Below, one piece after another: positions 30,172 through 41,791 of a DNA stretch of 64,000 nt. A program made the translations under genes and the position numbers. The stretch's first letter is position 1. The number at the start of each line of letters is the position of its first letter. The stretch is from Saccharomyces uvarum (taxonomy: Eukaryota; Ascomycota; Saccharomycetes; Saccharomycetales; Saccharomycetaceae): contig OX365928.1 in the NCBI GenBank assembly GCA_947243795.1, forward strand, positions 140,764 through 204,763. Reading direction: 5' to 3'. The notes under the pieces were generated by a model that was not told where the DNA came from, made no database searches, and was given only the letters and a program-made list of their open reading frames with translations.

Positions 30172-32358
30172 ATGCCCCCCACCCCCAAGCTGCAAAGACT
30201 ACCCGTCCCGCCGCTACAGGACACACTCAACCGCTACCTGCAGCGCGTAGAACCGCTGCAGGACGAGCGCCAGAACCGCCGCACGCGCCGCACAGTGCTC
30301 TCCGCGGAGAACCTGGATGCCCTGCAAACGCTGCACGAGCGGCTACAGGACTACGATGCGCGGCTCGCAGCCAGCAACCCGGAGTCGTCGTACATCGAGC
30401 AGTTCTGGTACGACGCGTACCTGCTGTACGACGCCACTGTCGTGCTTAACGTGAACCCGTACTTCCAGCTGCAGGACGACCCGACCATCAAGGACACGCC
30501 CGAGACGGCCGCGCAGGGGCCCTACGGCGCGCACACCGTGCAGGTGCGTCGCGCTGCACGGCTTGCCACCTCGGTGCTCAAGTTCATCCGCGAGATCCGC
30601 CGCGGCACGCTACGCCCGGACACGGTGCGCGGCCGCACGCCGCTGTCGATGGACCAGTACGCGCGGTTATTCGGCTCCAGCCGCATCCCGCCGGGCCCCG
30701 GTGAGCCCTCGTGCCACCTGCAGACGGACGCCACCTCGCACCACGTGATCGCGATGTACCGCGCGCAGTTCTACTGGTTCGACGTGCTCGACGCGCGCAA
30801 CGAGCCCATTTTCGCGACGCCCGAGCAGCTCGAGTGGAACTTGTACTCCGTCATCATGGACGCGGAGGCCAACGGCGCCGGCGGAGGTGGCGGAGGTGGC
30901 GGAGGTGGAGGTGGAGGCGGCGCCGCCTCCACCTCCGCCGCGCCCTTCGGCGTGTTCACCACGGAGTCGCGTCGCGTGTGGTCCAACATCAGGGACTACC
31001 TGTTCCACGCCGCGGACCGCACCAACTGGCGCAACCTCAAGCTGATCGACTCCGCGCTGTTCGTCATCTGCCTGGACGACGTGGCCTTTGCCGCGGACCA
31101 GCAGGACGAGCTCACGCGCTCGATGCTGTGCGGCACGTCGCATATCAACCTCGACCCGCACGACCTGCGCGGCACGCCCCTCAACGTGCAGACGGGTACC
31201 TGTCTCAACCGCTGGTACGACAAGCTACAGCTGATCGTGACCAAGAACGGGCAGGCGGGCATCAACTTCGAGCACACGGGCGTCGACGGCCACACCGTGC
31301 TGCGACTCGCCACGGACATCTACACGGACTCGATTCTGAGTTTCGCGCGCGGCGTCACAAAGAACGTCGTGGACATCTTCGGCGGCAATGACTCCGCGGC
31401 GGCGGCGGCGGCCGACGCCGCCGCCACTAACCTCATCACCATCCCGCGCAAGCTCGAGTGGCGCACCGACCACTTCCTGCAGTCGTCGCTCCACTTTGCG
31501 GAGACCCGCATCTCGGACCTGATCTCGCAGTACGAGTTCGTCAACCTCGATTTCGCGCACTACGGTGCCGCGCACATCAAGACGCTGTTCCGCTGCTCCC
31601 CAGACGCATTCGTGCAGCAGGTGTTCCAGGTCGCGTACTTCGCGCTCTACGGCCGCTTCGAAACCGTGTACGAGCCCGCCATGACCAAGGCCTTCCAGAA
31701 CGGCCGCACAGAGGCCATCCGCTCCGTGACGCTGCAGTCCAAGCAGTTCGTCAAGTCGCTGCTCGACCAGGACGCCTCGGACCAGACCAAGATCGACCTC
31801 TTGCACGCCGCGTGCGCCGCGCATTCGAAGATCACCGCCGAGTGTTCCCGCGGGCTCGGTCAGGACCGCCACCTCTACGCGCTCTACTGCATCTGGAACC
31901 GGTGGTACAAGGACAAGTTGGCCCTGCCCCCGCTCTTCCAGGACGGATCCTGGGCCGCGATGCAGAACAACGTGTTGAGCACCTCCAACTGCGGCAACCC
32001 GTGCCTCAAGAGCTTCGGCTTCGGGCCCGTCACCGCCAACGGCTTCGGCATCGGCTACATCATCAGGGACCACTCCATCTCCGTGGTCGTGTCCTCGAGG
32101 CACCGCCAGACCGCCCGCTTTGCCTCGCTTATGGAGAAGTCGCTGCTGGAGATCGACCGCCTCTTCAAGCGCCAGTTGCGGGCCGCGGGCCACGCTGTCC
32201 ACGACCCGGCCGCCCAAAGGGCAGAGAACGAACAGTACCTCACGGGCATCCGCAAGGAACGCGACCAGGCAGACCGATCCGCGGTGCATGCCAAATCCGA
32301 GGACATGAAGTATTTGCTGTCCGGCTACGACTACTTCGACGTCAGCGTCTCCGGGTGA
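30172..32358 (+). CDS. YAT1: Carnitine O-acetyltransferase, outer mitochondrial (Yat1)
   Basis: Transfers acetyl groups between CoA and carnitine, part of the shuttle moving acetyl units into mitochondria during growth on acetate, ethanol or fatty acids. Family features: WYDAYLLYDATVVLNVNPYF near the N terminus, catalytic His368 in FEHTGVDGHT, and the S603-T604-S605 motif before NCGNPCLKSFGFGPVTANG. The C terminus is YDYFDVSVSG. The frame is open upstream to 30064, but ATG 30172 lies after the TATA box and begins MPPTPKLQRLPVPPLQD, the expected N terminus. At 728 residues it is about 40 longer than I recall for S288C: 14 consecutive Gly at 237-250, an Ala run near 410, and an extra segment near the C terminus. 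Base composition is extremely G+C-rich with C/G at nearly all third positions, unlike every neighbour. Confidence 0.95.
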   Translation: MPPTPKLQRLPVPPLQDTLNRYLQRVEPLQDERQNRRTRRTVLSAENLDALQTLHERLQDYDARLAASNPESSYIEQFWYDAYLLYDATVVLNVNPYFQLQDDPTIKDTPETAAQGPYGAHTVQVRRAARLATSVLKFIREIRRGTLRPDTVRGRTPLSMDQYARLFGSSRIPPGPGEPSCHLQTDATSHHVIAMYRAQFYWFDVLDARNEPIFATPEQLEWNLYSVIMDAEANGAGGGGGGGGGGGGGGAASTSAAPFGVFTTESRRVWSNIRDYLFHAADRTNWRNLKLIDSALFVICLDDVAFAADQQDELTRSMLCGTSHINLDPHDLRGTPLNVQTGTCLNRWYDKLQLIVTKNGQAGINFEHTGVDGHTVLRLATDIYTDSILSFARGVTKNVVDIFGGNDSAAAAAADAAATNLITIPRKLEWRTDHFLQSSLHFAETRISDLISQYEFVNLDFAHYGAAHIKTLFRCSPDAFVQQVFQVAYFALYGRFETVYEPAMTKAFQNGRTEAIRSVTLQSKQFVKSLLDQDASDQTKIDLLHAACAAHSKITAECSRGLGQDRHLYALYCIWNRWYKDKLALPPLFQDGSWAAMQNNVLSTSNCGNPCLKSFGFGPVTANGFGIGYIIRDHSISVVVSSRHRQTARFASLMEKSLLEIDRLFKRQLRAAGHAVHDPAAQRAENEQYLTGIRKERDQADRSAVHAKSEDMKYLLSGYDYFDVSVSG

Positions 32359-33505
32359 CCCCGCGGTCTTCTATAGCTGTATACGTATATACGTTCTAAA
32401 CAATGCAATACACGGCGCTAGCATATAAGCACTCGACTCTCGTTTCCCTCCCGTGGTCGTGCGATCTTGCTTTGGACGGCGCCCCACTCAGACTAACATG
32501 TACTATGAACAGGTACCTATATGATCCATCAATCGGCTGATACGGGATTGGAATTCGTTCGGATCAATAATTTTTTTTCTTCTTACGACTTTGCAAAGTT
32601 TTAAATGCTATAAATTTTTTAACAATGAGTACTGGATGTTCTATTCTGACGAAACAGATGATAGGAAAGTAGTGCTGTATCATTTTGAGGACCAGCAATT
32701 CATCGCCATTAAGCAGCAATTTCACGGCCAGCAGAACTTCCGACCCGGACTTCTTCGTTATTATTCTATTACGCGAAATGGATGCCACCTTGTATAGAAA
32801 AGAGTGAAATCCCGAGTCCGTTCTTGGCCGCCAAATCCGCCGATCGGTCCTTAGGTTAATTAAGTTGGTCTAGGCAGGGCCTCACTGGAAAACTGAATTT
32901 ACCGTGTCTGAAATCTGCTGGTGGGGTTGCGGCCTTGCGGTTCGAGCGAGAAAGGGGTTCATGCGTGCTCAATCGAGGATTACATCACACGATACGTGTT
33001 ATTACGGCGGCCCTTGTCCTGTTGGTGTGATACGGTGAATCGCGTGGCCCCAGCACTATCCATTATGCCTCACCCACGACGGGGGGGCAAGATGATCATA
33101 GACTCACACATATATATATATATATACGTACATAAATTCAGTGAGTTAATGACCGGTTATTTTGATCTCATTTCTCGTTTTATGTTACCTTGTGGAAAAA
33201 AGAATAAAAGAAGACTTTCCACTTTATTACTACTACTTGCTATAAATATCCACTTCGACGCCCATTGCTATGAAAAAAATTCCTCTGAGTACGCGTGTCC
33301 CCAAATTCTTATTGCAACGCTCTTGTTATTGCATCAACTTCACCTTTTCGAAGCAGTGAAGGAGAGACGATTGTTATTGTGCAAAAATACATAGCTATTT
33401 ATTCCGTCGTTTGCATTCTCCTTCGTTTGCCGAGCGAATATGACAAAAAAATAATAACAGACAAAACACACTGTACCCCTACCAAACTGCAAGAACGATA
33501 TCGGC
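32359..33505. other. YAT1-SWH1 intergenic region
   Basis: 1.15 kb that returns abruptly to AT-rich composition. A frame at 32591-32797 lacks an ATG and has no recognised family. A TA dinucleotide run lies at about 33109-33126. The last few hundred bp should hold the SWH1 promoter. Confidence 0.45.
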
Positions 33506-36500
33506 ATGGAACAACTCGACACCCCCTCCGTGGTCATCAGCAAGCCGCTTCTGAAGTTGAAACTTCTTGACGCCCTGCGCCAAGGAAGCTTTCCGAACCT
33601 GAAAGACCTGCTACAAAGGCAGTTCCAGCCTCTGGACGACCCGAACGTCCAACAAGTGCTCCATCTCATGCTCCACTACGCCGTTCAAGTCGCTCCCATG
33701 GCTGTTATCAAAGAAATCGTCCACCACTGGGCCACTACTGGCACCACGTTTCTGGATATACGTCTCGATCTAAACGAACAGGACTCTAACGGCAACACCC
33801 CACTGCACATCGCCGCCTACCAATCCCGTGGTGACATCGTCGCCTTCCTCATGGACCAGCCAAGCATCAATGACTGCGTGCTTAATAATTCCCGTCTGCA
33901 AGCCATCGAAATGTGCAAGAACCTGAACATCGCGCAGATGATGCAAGTGAAACGCTCCACATACGTAGCAGAGACCGCTCAGGAGTTCCGAACTGCGTTC
34001 AACAACAGAGACTTTGGCCACCTGGAGTCCATCCTCACCAGCACCCGAAACGCAGAACTGTTAGATATCAATGGAATGGACCCAGAGACTGGCGACACCG
34101 TCCTGCATGAGTTCGTCAAGAAAAGAGACGTTATCATGTGTCGCTGGCTGCTCGAACACGGCGCAGACCCCTTCAAGAGAGACCGCAAGGGAAAACTGCC
34201 GATCGACCTTGTAAGGAAAGTCAACGAGAACGATACTGCCACCAACACCAAGATCGCCATTGACATCGAACTAAGGAAGCTCTTGGAAAGGGCCACCAGG
34301 GAACAAAGCGTCATTGACGTCACAAACAATAGCTTGCACGAGGCTCCCACTTATAAGGGCTACTTGAGAAAATGGACGAACTTTGCTCAAGGTTACAAAC
34401 TGCGGTGGTTCATCCTAAGCAGCGACGGCAAACTTTCATACTACATCGACCAAGCAGACACCAAGAATGCATGCCGAGGCTCTTTAAATATGTCATCGTG
34501 CTCCTTGCATTTGGACTCGTCTGAAAAACTGAAATTCGAAATCATCGGCGGTAACAACGGTGTCATCAGGTGGCATTTGAAAGGGAACCATCCCATCGAA
34601 ACAAATAGATGGGTCTGGGCCATCCAGGGCGCTATAAGGTACGCAAAAGACAGAGAACTTCTGCTACACAACGGGGCACCCTCGTCCTCTGCGGCCCTGA
34701 GCTATGGCTTGTCGCCTAAGGTATCCAATGGTGAAAAATTACATTTTCCACCGAAGCGGTTGGCCAAGAGCCCGCATATCTCCAAATACAAGCCGGTACA
34801 AGACACAGGTACTGATGATGATAAACCCCGTGTGGATCCCTTGCCCTTGATTTCATCCAGAAGCGAAAGTTCATGCGAGATCACTTCAAGCCCACATTCC
34901 AGGAAATCCACAGTTTCATCTGCAAAGTCCTATGCGCCATTTTCTGCCTTGGACGATGACCACGACTCCGGTGAGGATTCCGACGAGGACCATAGTTCCT
35001 CATATGCAATGAATAATGATGGTGAAGGTGACAACAACGATAGCGAAGAAGATTTAAACGCCATTTATGGACCATACGTACAAAAACTGCGCATGCTTCA
35101 AAGATCGATTTCCATTGAATTGGCATCTTTAAATGAACTGTTGCAAGATAAAGAACAAGTACACAGCGAATACTGGAATACCGTCAACACTTCTATTGAG
35201 AACGTTTCTGACTTTTTTCAAAAATTAAATCGTTTAACTTCCCAAAGAGAGAAAAGAATGATTGCCCAAATGACCAAGCAACGTGACGTTAACAACGTTT
35301 GGATTCAATCGGTAAAAGATTTGGAAATGGAATTGGTAGATAAAGACGAGAAATTGGTTGCGCTAGACAAAGAACGTAAAAACTTGAAGAAAATGCTTCA
35401 AAGGAAGTTGAGCAATCAACCACAGACTGAAAGCGAGGTTAACGAGGATTCCGATGATGGGAATTCAATGTTGAAAGGGTCTCAAGAATCAACAAATACA
35501 CTCGAGGAAATCGTAAAATTCATTGAAGCTACAAAGGAAAGTGACGAAGATTCAGACGCAGATGAGTTTTTCGACGCAGAAGAAGCTGCCTCTAACGAAA
35601 AAGCCAACGAATCAGAAATCTTGCCCACAAATGAAGAACCCCCGGTTAATGAAGAACCACAGGAAGAACCTACTGAAGATGAAAGCCGGGTTGTGATCAG
35701 CTCTCCTCAAGTAGAAAAGAAAAACGAACTTTTAAATGAGGGGTCGTTTGTCGGATATGAGGATCCGGTAAGAACTAAATTGCCCATGGACGAAGATAAC
35801 CGCCCGAAAGTGGGTCTTTGGTCCGTATTGAAGTCCATGGTTGGTCAAGATCTAACCAAACTGACTTTACCGGTGTCGTTCAATGAACCAACATCGCTTT
35901 TACAAAGAGTTTCCGAGGATATTGAATACTGCCATATCCTAGACCAAGCTGCCACTTTCGAAGATTCATCCTTAAGAATGCTATATGTAGCAGTCTTCAC
36001 CGCGTCGATGTATGCGTCTACCACAAACAGAGTTTCTAAACCATTTAACCCTTTACTTGGCGAAACCTTCGAATACGCCAGAACTGATGGGCAATATCGG
36101 TTTTTCACTGAGCAAGTTTCCCACCATCCACCTATTTCCGCTACTTGGACCGAATCTCCTAAGTGGGACTTTTTCGGTGAGTGTAATGTTGATTCCTCAT
36201 TCAATGGGCGTACTTTTGCCGTACAACATTTAGGACTGTGGTACATTAAAATCCGTCCCGATCGTAATAATGGCGTTTCAGAGGAAACGTATTCCTGGAA
36301 AAAACCGAATAATACTGTTATCGGTATCTTAATGGGGAAACCGCAAGTCGATAACAGTGGCGATGTCAAGATTACTAATCATACCACTGGTGACTATTGT
36401 ATGTTGCATTATAAGGCACATGGTTGGACCTCAGCCGGTGCATATGAAGTCAGAGGTGAAATATATAACAAAAATAATGAAAAACTATGGGTTCTTGGTG

Positions 36501-36985
36501 GACATTGGAATGATTCCATATATGGGAAAAAAGTAACCTCCAAGGGTGGGGAATTAACTTTAGATAGAATAAAGACAACAAATTCCGCTATGGGTGGACC
36601 GAAATTAGATGGATCCAAGTTTTTAATCTGGAAATCTAATGAAAGGCCCTCAGTACCATTCAATTTAACATCATTTGCATTGACTTTGAATGCTTTACCG
36701 CCCCACCTGTTAGCATATTTGGCACCAACAGATAGTCGTTTAAGACCTGATCAAAGGGCTATGGAAAATGGTGATTATGATAAAGCTGCCAGTGAAAAAC
36801 ATCGTGTTGAGGTAAAACAAAGAATCGCGAAAAAAGAAAGGGAACAAAGGGGAGAAGAGCACAAACCAAAATGGTTTATCCAAGAGGAACACCCGCTTAC
36901 CAAGGGTATATATTGGAGATTTAATGGTGAATATTGGACCAAAAGAAAAAATCATGATTTCAAAGATTGCTTAGACATTTATTAA
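33506..36985 (+). CDS. SWH1: Oxysterol-binding protein homologue Swh1/Osh1
   Basis: Sterol/PI4P transfer protein of the OSBP family that acts at the nucleus-vacuole junction and late Golgi. The 1159-residue protein has ankyrin repeats in the first 250 residues (NGNTPLHIAAYQSRGDIVAFL; DTVLHEFVKKRDVIMCRWLLEHGADP), a PH domain at about 282-390 (YKGYLRKWTNFAQGYKLRWF), a coiled coil near 530-640, a textbook FFAT motif EFFDAEE at 687-693 for binding the ER protein Scs2, and the C-terminal ORD lipid-transfer domain with the fingerprint EQVSHHPP at 869-876. It is slightly shorter than S288C (about 1188), mostly in the acidic linkers. In some S288C annotations this gene was split in two; here it is one frame. 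Confidence 0.97.
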   Translation: MEQLDTPSVVISKPLLKLKLLDALRQGSFPNLKDLLQRQFQPLDDPNVQQVLHLMLHYAVQVAPMAVIKEIVHHWATTGTTFLDIRLDLNEQDSNGNTPLHIAAYQSRGDIVAFLMDQPSINDCVLNNSRLQAIEMCKNLNIAQMMQVKRSTYVAETAQEFRTAFNNRDFGHLESILTSTRNAELLDINGMDPETGDTVLHEFVKKRDVIMCRWLLEHGADPFKRDRKGKLPIDLVRKVNENDTATNTKIAIDIELRKLLERATREQSVIDVTNNSLHEAPTYKGYLRKWTNFAQGYKLRWFILSSDGKLSYYIDQADTKNACRGSLNMSSCSLHLDSSEKLKFEIIGGNNGVIRWHLKGNHPIETNRWVWAIQGAIRYAKDRELLLHNGAPSSSAALSYGLSPKVSNGEKLHFPPKRLAKSPHISKYKPVQDTGTDDDKPRVDPLPLISSRSESSCEITSSPHSRKSTVSSAKSYAPFSALDDDHDSGEDSDEDHSSSYAMNNDGEGDNNDSEEDLNAIYGPYVQKLRMLQRSISIELASLNELLQDKEQVHSEYWNTVNTSIENVSDFFQKLNRLTSQREKRMIAQMTKQRDVNNVWIQSVKDLEMELVDKDEKLVALDKERKNLKKMLQRKLSNQPQTESEVNEDSDDGNSMLKGSQESTNTLEEIVKFIEATKESDEDSDADEFFDAEEAASNEKANESEILPTNEEPPVNEEPQEEPTEDESRVVISSPQVEKKNELLNEGSFVGYEDPVRTKLPMDEDNRPKVGLWSVLKSMVGQDLTKLTLPVSFNEPTSLLQRVSEDIEYCHILDQAATFEDSSLRMLYVAVFTASMYASTTNRVSKPFNPLLGETFEYARTDGQYRFFTEQVSHHPPISATWTESPKWDFFGECNVDSSFNGRTFAVQHLGLWYIKIRPDRNNGVSEETYSWKKPNNTVIGILMGKPQVDNSGDVKITNHTTGDYCMLHYKAHGWTSAGAYEVRGEIYNKNNEKLWVLGGHWNDSIYGKKVTSKGGELTLDRIKTTNSAMGGPKLDGSKFLIWKSNERPSVPFNLTSFALTLNALPPHLLAYLAPTDSRLRPDQRAMENGDYDKAASEKHRVEVKQRIAKKEREQRGEEHKPKWFIQEEHPLTKGIYWRFNGEYWTKRKNHDFKDCLDIY

Positions 36986-39900
36986 GTCGTGCAGTTTTCC
37001 CAAGAAAGCATTCATCCGTAAGTTAGTAATATTTTATGTGCTTTTCGTAAGAAAAATGGAAATAACTCAACTACCGGCTTGAATCAAAAATCATTTGTAG
37101 AGTTATATACGTACACATTAGTAAATAAAATTTACAGCAGAAAATCCAAATCTATTTGTAATCGCTTGAGGTAGTGAGTATAATATTCTCATTCTTAAGC
37201 TACAGGATAATTTAGAATTAACAAGATATTTATTTTTTGAAAAAAGGCAAATATGCCAACTTAAACTGGATAAAAAAGATTAAAAAATAGTTTTGTATTT
37301 TCACTGATCTTAATTATTTCTCATTGGCTACTTTTCCTATAGGGGAAAACTAAATCGGTATAAATTGATCCCCACTAGTCGAAAGTTAATACCAAAAAAA
37401 TCTATTGAAAATCTCCAATTAATGGACACCAAATACTTTGAAGAGCAACTTGTTTGTCATCGCAAAAGGTCCAAACTTGGTATAAAAAACAATGCCATTA
37501 GTGCATAAAATTTAAGGTTTCCGATCGCTTTTAAACAATATTCATTCATTCAATGACTGAGTATTATTTCATCCCAAGGCATACTTGACTGCTTATTGTA
37601 TTGCGACATAGCGGAGGAACTTGAGCCGTGACAGCCGCAAAATACTCAAAGCAAAAATCATTATTTGACGACAGCTCTTTAAACGCTAGTGTTTGTCTTT
37701 TAGGTCTAGCTTCTTTCCAAACTCAGAAAATGGCAAATAAACGCTTGTTATATTGACATTTTAATTAAACTTTAACTAGAAAGACCGTAGTTTATATCGT
37801 GGTTTATATAGACCTCTTTTTTGTGGTCATTCGAAGTTCAATTTTGTTTCTTTTATTCAATTATACCTTTTAGTTTTATGAAGTGTCGGTAAACGACAAA
37901 AATGCTCGGTATTTTAAATTCTGTAGTCCATTGGCTATTGAGAATAAAAAATGGGATCTAAGAGATGGAGTCAAGAGACAAGGCACTACTACCTTTGTAG
38001 TTTTTTTGTTCTCATTTTGTACTCTCAGTACAAATACGTATCAGAGGAAGGGCAAAATAAAATAGATTCATATTACCATCATTGTAGTGCAAGTACTTGA
38101 TTGAGATATATTATTACTATTAAAGCAAATTTATGTATCGACGTCACCCTATGTACTCAAGGAGAGTCGCCCTAAATTTAGAATACAAAAAACTCCTGCA
38201 ATAAATCATTTGTTGTGTTCTTGTTGTTTCGATATGCGCAACACATCTTGAGATTCTTTAGTCGGATAGAGTCCACTTATCGTAACGGTCATCCTGAAAT
38301 AAAAGTATTTACCTTTTACCGATTTATTTGTATCGTTCTCGTTCGCACGTACCTGCAGAAAGTTTATCACTACCCCAATAAGTCATCCCCACAACAGTGT
38401 GCATAAGGATAGCAGCACTTTACACTGACTAACCTCTGCCTACAATAACCAAGTGACATACATAAAAGTCATCGATAGTTTTATGAAGCTTACAGAAAAA
38501 GTATGAAAACGCAATCAATGAATGCCTAGCGTTGTCAATTTAATACTATTAAAAGAGACATGTGCAAGCTGTTTCCCTTTAAAAAGAATAGATAATTAAG
38601 GTGTCCTATAATGTTTTCTTCGGGAAATGTTTGCAAAGCAGTTGCTTCTTTTTATTTTTAATGCAGAACGGAATCTTCACCTAAATATTAATAACACAGG
38701 GGTAAAGAGAGAATATCATTTTAGGCTACATATTGATATATATATTCTCGTAATAATATATATTGGTGCAGCTAACATCACATTCATACTTATTTTTTCA
38801 ATACAGAGATATACAATAAACACATTCTTGTCTTCTTATATTACTATCATAGTAGATTTGCAAGTAAAGGGGAAAAGTACAGTTATTTACAACAGAGTAA
38901 CTGTTTTGAGCAAGTTTAACTAACGGTGAACAGGACTTGAATAAAGTCAAAATATTCGATGACGTATTCGTGATAAATTTTCAAAAATTGAGCTGATTAT
39001 TAATTAATTTTACAGCTCACTTGCCATCAACGTAGCCCTATTACTTGCTTTTAACACACAAATCCAAAAGGTGTATATTCTACACAGCGGAACTCATAGC
39101 CAAACCAAACCATTCGAAAAAAATGAAAAGGAAAATGGTTATGGGACTCCAGTTCGAATAATCCCTATGAGCGATTCTAAAGTTCGCTTTATCGGGACAT
39201 GTTAGTGCACAAGTTCCATTATCGTCGCAAATAATACGTTATCGATATGGCTTCAGTGGGTTCCAAATCTATTCCAAACCGGAATTATATGAACTCGAAG
39301 CATCAATAGAAATATTGAAACGCTTGAACGCCATTCTATGCTTTCTTTTGAAGCATTGAACGACACGGATACTTGAGGCAGGTAATACACTTTACTGATA
39401 CTCTAAAATAAGCCCTCTCACATATGGCAAGCTACAAGACTAAAATCTTTGCAAACAATCAAAACTCATTAAACAAGAAAGGTTTACAATCTTGGAGACA
39501 TAGGCTGGAAAAAAAGGAGATACTGCATCTTTCGAGTGGTCCCGCAATAAGAAGCTTCGTAGGGGGCTTCAAGAAAATGGCCAGTAAAATAAAATTTGAC
39601 GCTGAACTCTAATGATATTGTGGATTGGCAATATTGGTTTTCTTTGTCAACCTCATGTTTTTTTCTTCAAATTTGGCGCCTCTTTTTCTTAGTGTCATTC
39701 CCTTTCTGTCAATTTTAAAGAAAACTCGGAGCATAAAATAAATCAACTTGATTAGAGCGATAAATGATAGCGTAACAAGGTCGCTTACATCAACTTTGAT
39801 TCGTCTCGCAAGTGCATCACTTGAAAACTTACTAAAGGCCAGTTTCATTCTCAACGACTAATCTTCTCCCACAAGTGCGCCAAATTTTCAACATACAGGA

Positions 39901-41791
39901 GCCCGTACCCCATTCCACTTTATTGATATAATATTTTCTCAACCTGGTGATAATAAATGTCTTTATGGGCTTCCAAGTCCGAAGAACCGCAATACAAATA
40001 TCGCTTTTGAGTATCCTTATTCACCCCAGTGGAAGATCTTGAACTTCATCCGTATCTTTTTTTCAACAGATATAGCTTGTCGAGTGTGAATTTCGTGCCA
40101 TGCAACCAATAAATCCGTTATTGAAACAGGGGAAAGACCGTGAAGGTACATAACAAAAAGTGCTGAGAACTATCTGATGGTTATGACAACTACTGGTGTA
40201 TGCGTAAGAATGCCGTGCCTTGTATCACTACTAAACTCACTCAACAACACCGAATATTTTTTACGAGATAATTCACTAAATGGCTCGAAAGGAGTTTAGC
40301 TTATTCCGAGAATCCAGACGAAACCGTGGCTGTAGACCAGATGCACTCGTTGCTGCACACCCCTGCAAGGCGGACGTAACTCCAAGCCCTGCATATGGCC
40401 GCTTTAACAGTCTTCGTTTAGTGCATGCTCCATTACAGTAGGTTAAAAATATCCGATGCGTATCTGACCCCTAGAGTCAAGAGTTTAGGCACACGTTGCT
40501 TTTCCCACGCCACAATAACCACCTCAATGACCACCCGAAGTAGGCGAAACATCGCGAAACTAGCATCCATTCGAATATACTTGCATCGAATGGCTGATTT
40601 GGTTTATGATTACCAGCAAGAACTCATATCTCCGGAGCGCGGCCATATTGGGCCTGCAAGCATCTTCTTTTTTGAAGGGAGATTGTTAAGCATATATTTC
40701 ACTGGCTATCGGTCTAAAAATAAAGAATTATCGTGGTGGACTTATTAGTTTGTTGGCTTTTTCTTTTTATTTACAGGCTAGCCCATAAAAAACATTCTCG
40801 AAGAAGAAACCGCTGCACGGCCACCTGAAATCAGGTACTGTTTTTGGGCCGTTATTAAGCACAATCCCAATTGAGGATACGCCGTCATAGTCAAAGGAAC
40901 CTGTCATATGATTAACTTTGGCTTTTTTTCAAGGGACCCTATCTGCACGTCAGTCGCATACCGCGCTTTTTCTACAGCTATTTCTAGCCAGTTGTTTTTC
41001 CGATGTATATCTCCGATTGTAAAAAATGCTCATTTTACGACAGGCCTTATTTTGAATTAAAGTTATCAAAAAGGTCCTTCCTTTTCTGCAAAATGATGCA
41101 ACCCTTTAAGTTCGAGAATATATCACGAGACAATTTAATGCTGCTGTTTTTCCTTTTTCTGCAGGCACACCGATAGAGAGGTAGGACGTCACTATGAAAT
41201 GATCTATTTTAGTGGCATTGAAGAGGAAGGTTGACGTCCCTTCAGCTCGTAAAGATATTTTTCATCAAACCTTAAGTCAGACGCAGGAAAAGAAGTTTTC
41301 CCTTTTTCAAAGGTTCCTAGTATTGCACTTCTGGCCAGCATTAATGATGCATGAAAAGTAAGAAACACACATTTGTATTGCATTAAATGAAATCACTTAC
41401 CAGCACTTGGAAGCGCGCCCTGACCGTATTCGGACATTAGTCGTGGTATTAACTTTTTGACTTGTTGAGGATTGATAGGTTTCTCCTAGGCACAGGGGGG
41501 AAATATCAATGGCGGACTTTAGTGGAAGAAAACTTCCTACTCTGATTAGGTAGCATGCGTAAATGGGAGTGACAGAGATCGCGGTAGAAAAATCTTGTAA
41601 TATATGATTATTTCCCCTCTGCCTCACGAACATATTACATTACGAAACACCAGACAGTCCCTAGCGTTCGATCAACACGATAATTTTCCAAAAATCTTAG
41701 ACTTATAAAGAGAACCGCTTTTGTACATAATCTCTAGGTTCAATATTTCCTTAATAAAGTTGTTTTCATTTGTTAAGAGGTCAAAGCAAAA
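36986..41791. other. 4.8 kb gene-poor region upstream of the flocculin
   Basis: AT-rich, with no recognised gene, tRNA or LTR. Open frames at 38627-38923, 39424-39612, 39609-39854 and 40425-40748 are short and lack family resemblance. Flocculin genes in yeast have long regulatory upstream regions, so part of this may be FLO promoter. A TATA element (TATAAA, 41704-41709) lies 83 bp before the FLO ATG. Confidence 0.5.

Noticed and set aside
30343-32399. Long extra frames on both strands across YAT1 (up to 354 codons)
   Set aside because: Very high G+C content removes stop codons in all frames; only the Yat1 frame has homology and a proper start.
39424-39854. 62- and 81-codon frames in the FLO upstream gap
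   Set aside because: Short, no recognised family, no signs beyond chance in AT-rich DNA. The plus-strand 62-codon frame has an ATG and Lys-rich composition but nothing else to support it.
40425-40748. 107-codon frame beginning at an ATG
   Set aside because: No family resemblance or flanking support; within the range expected by chance in a 4.8 kb gap.
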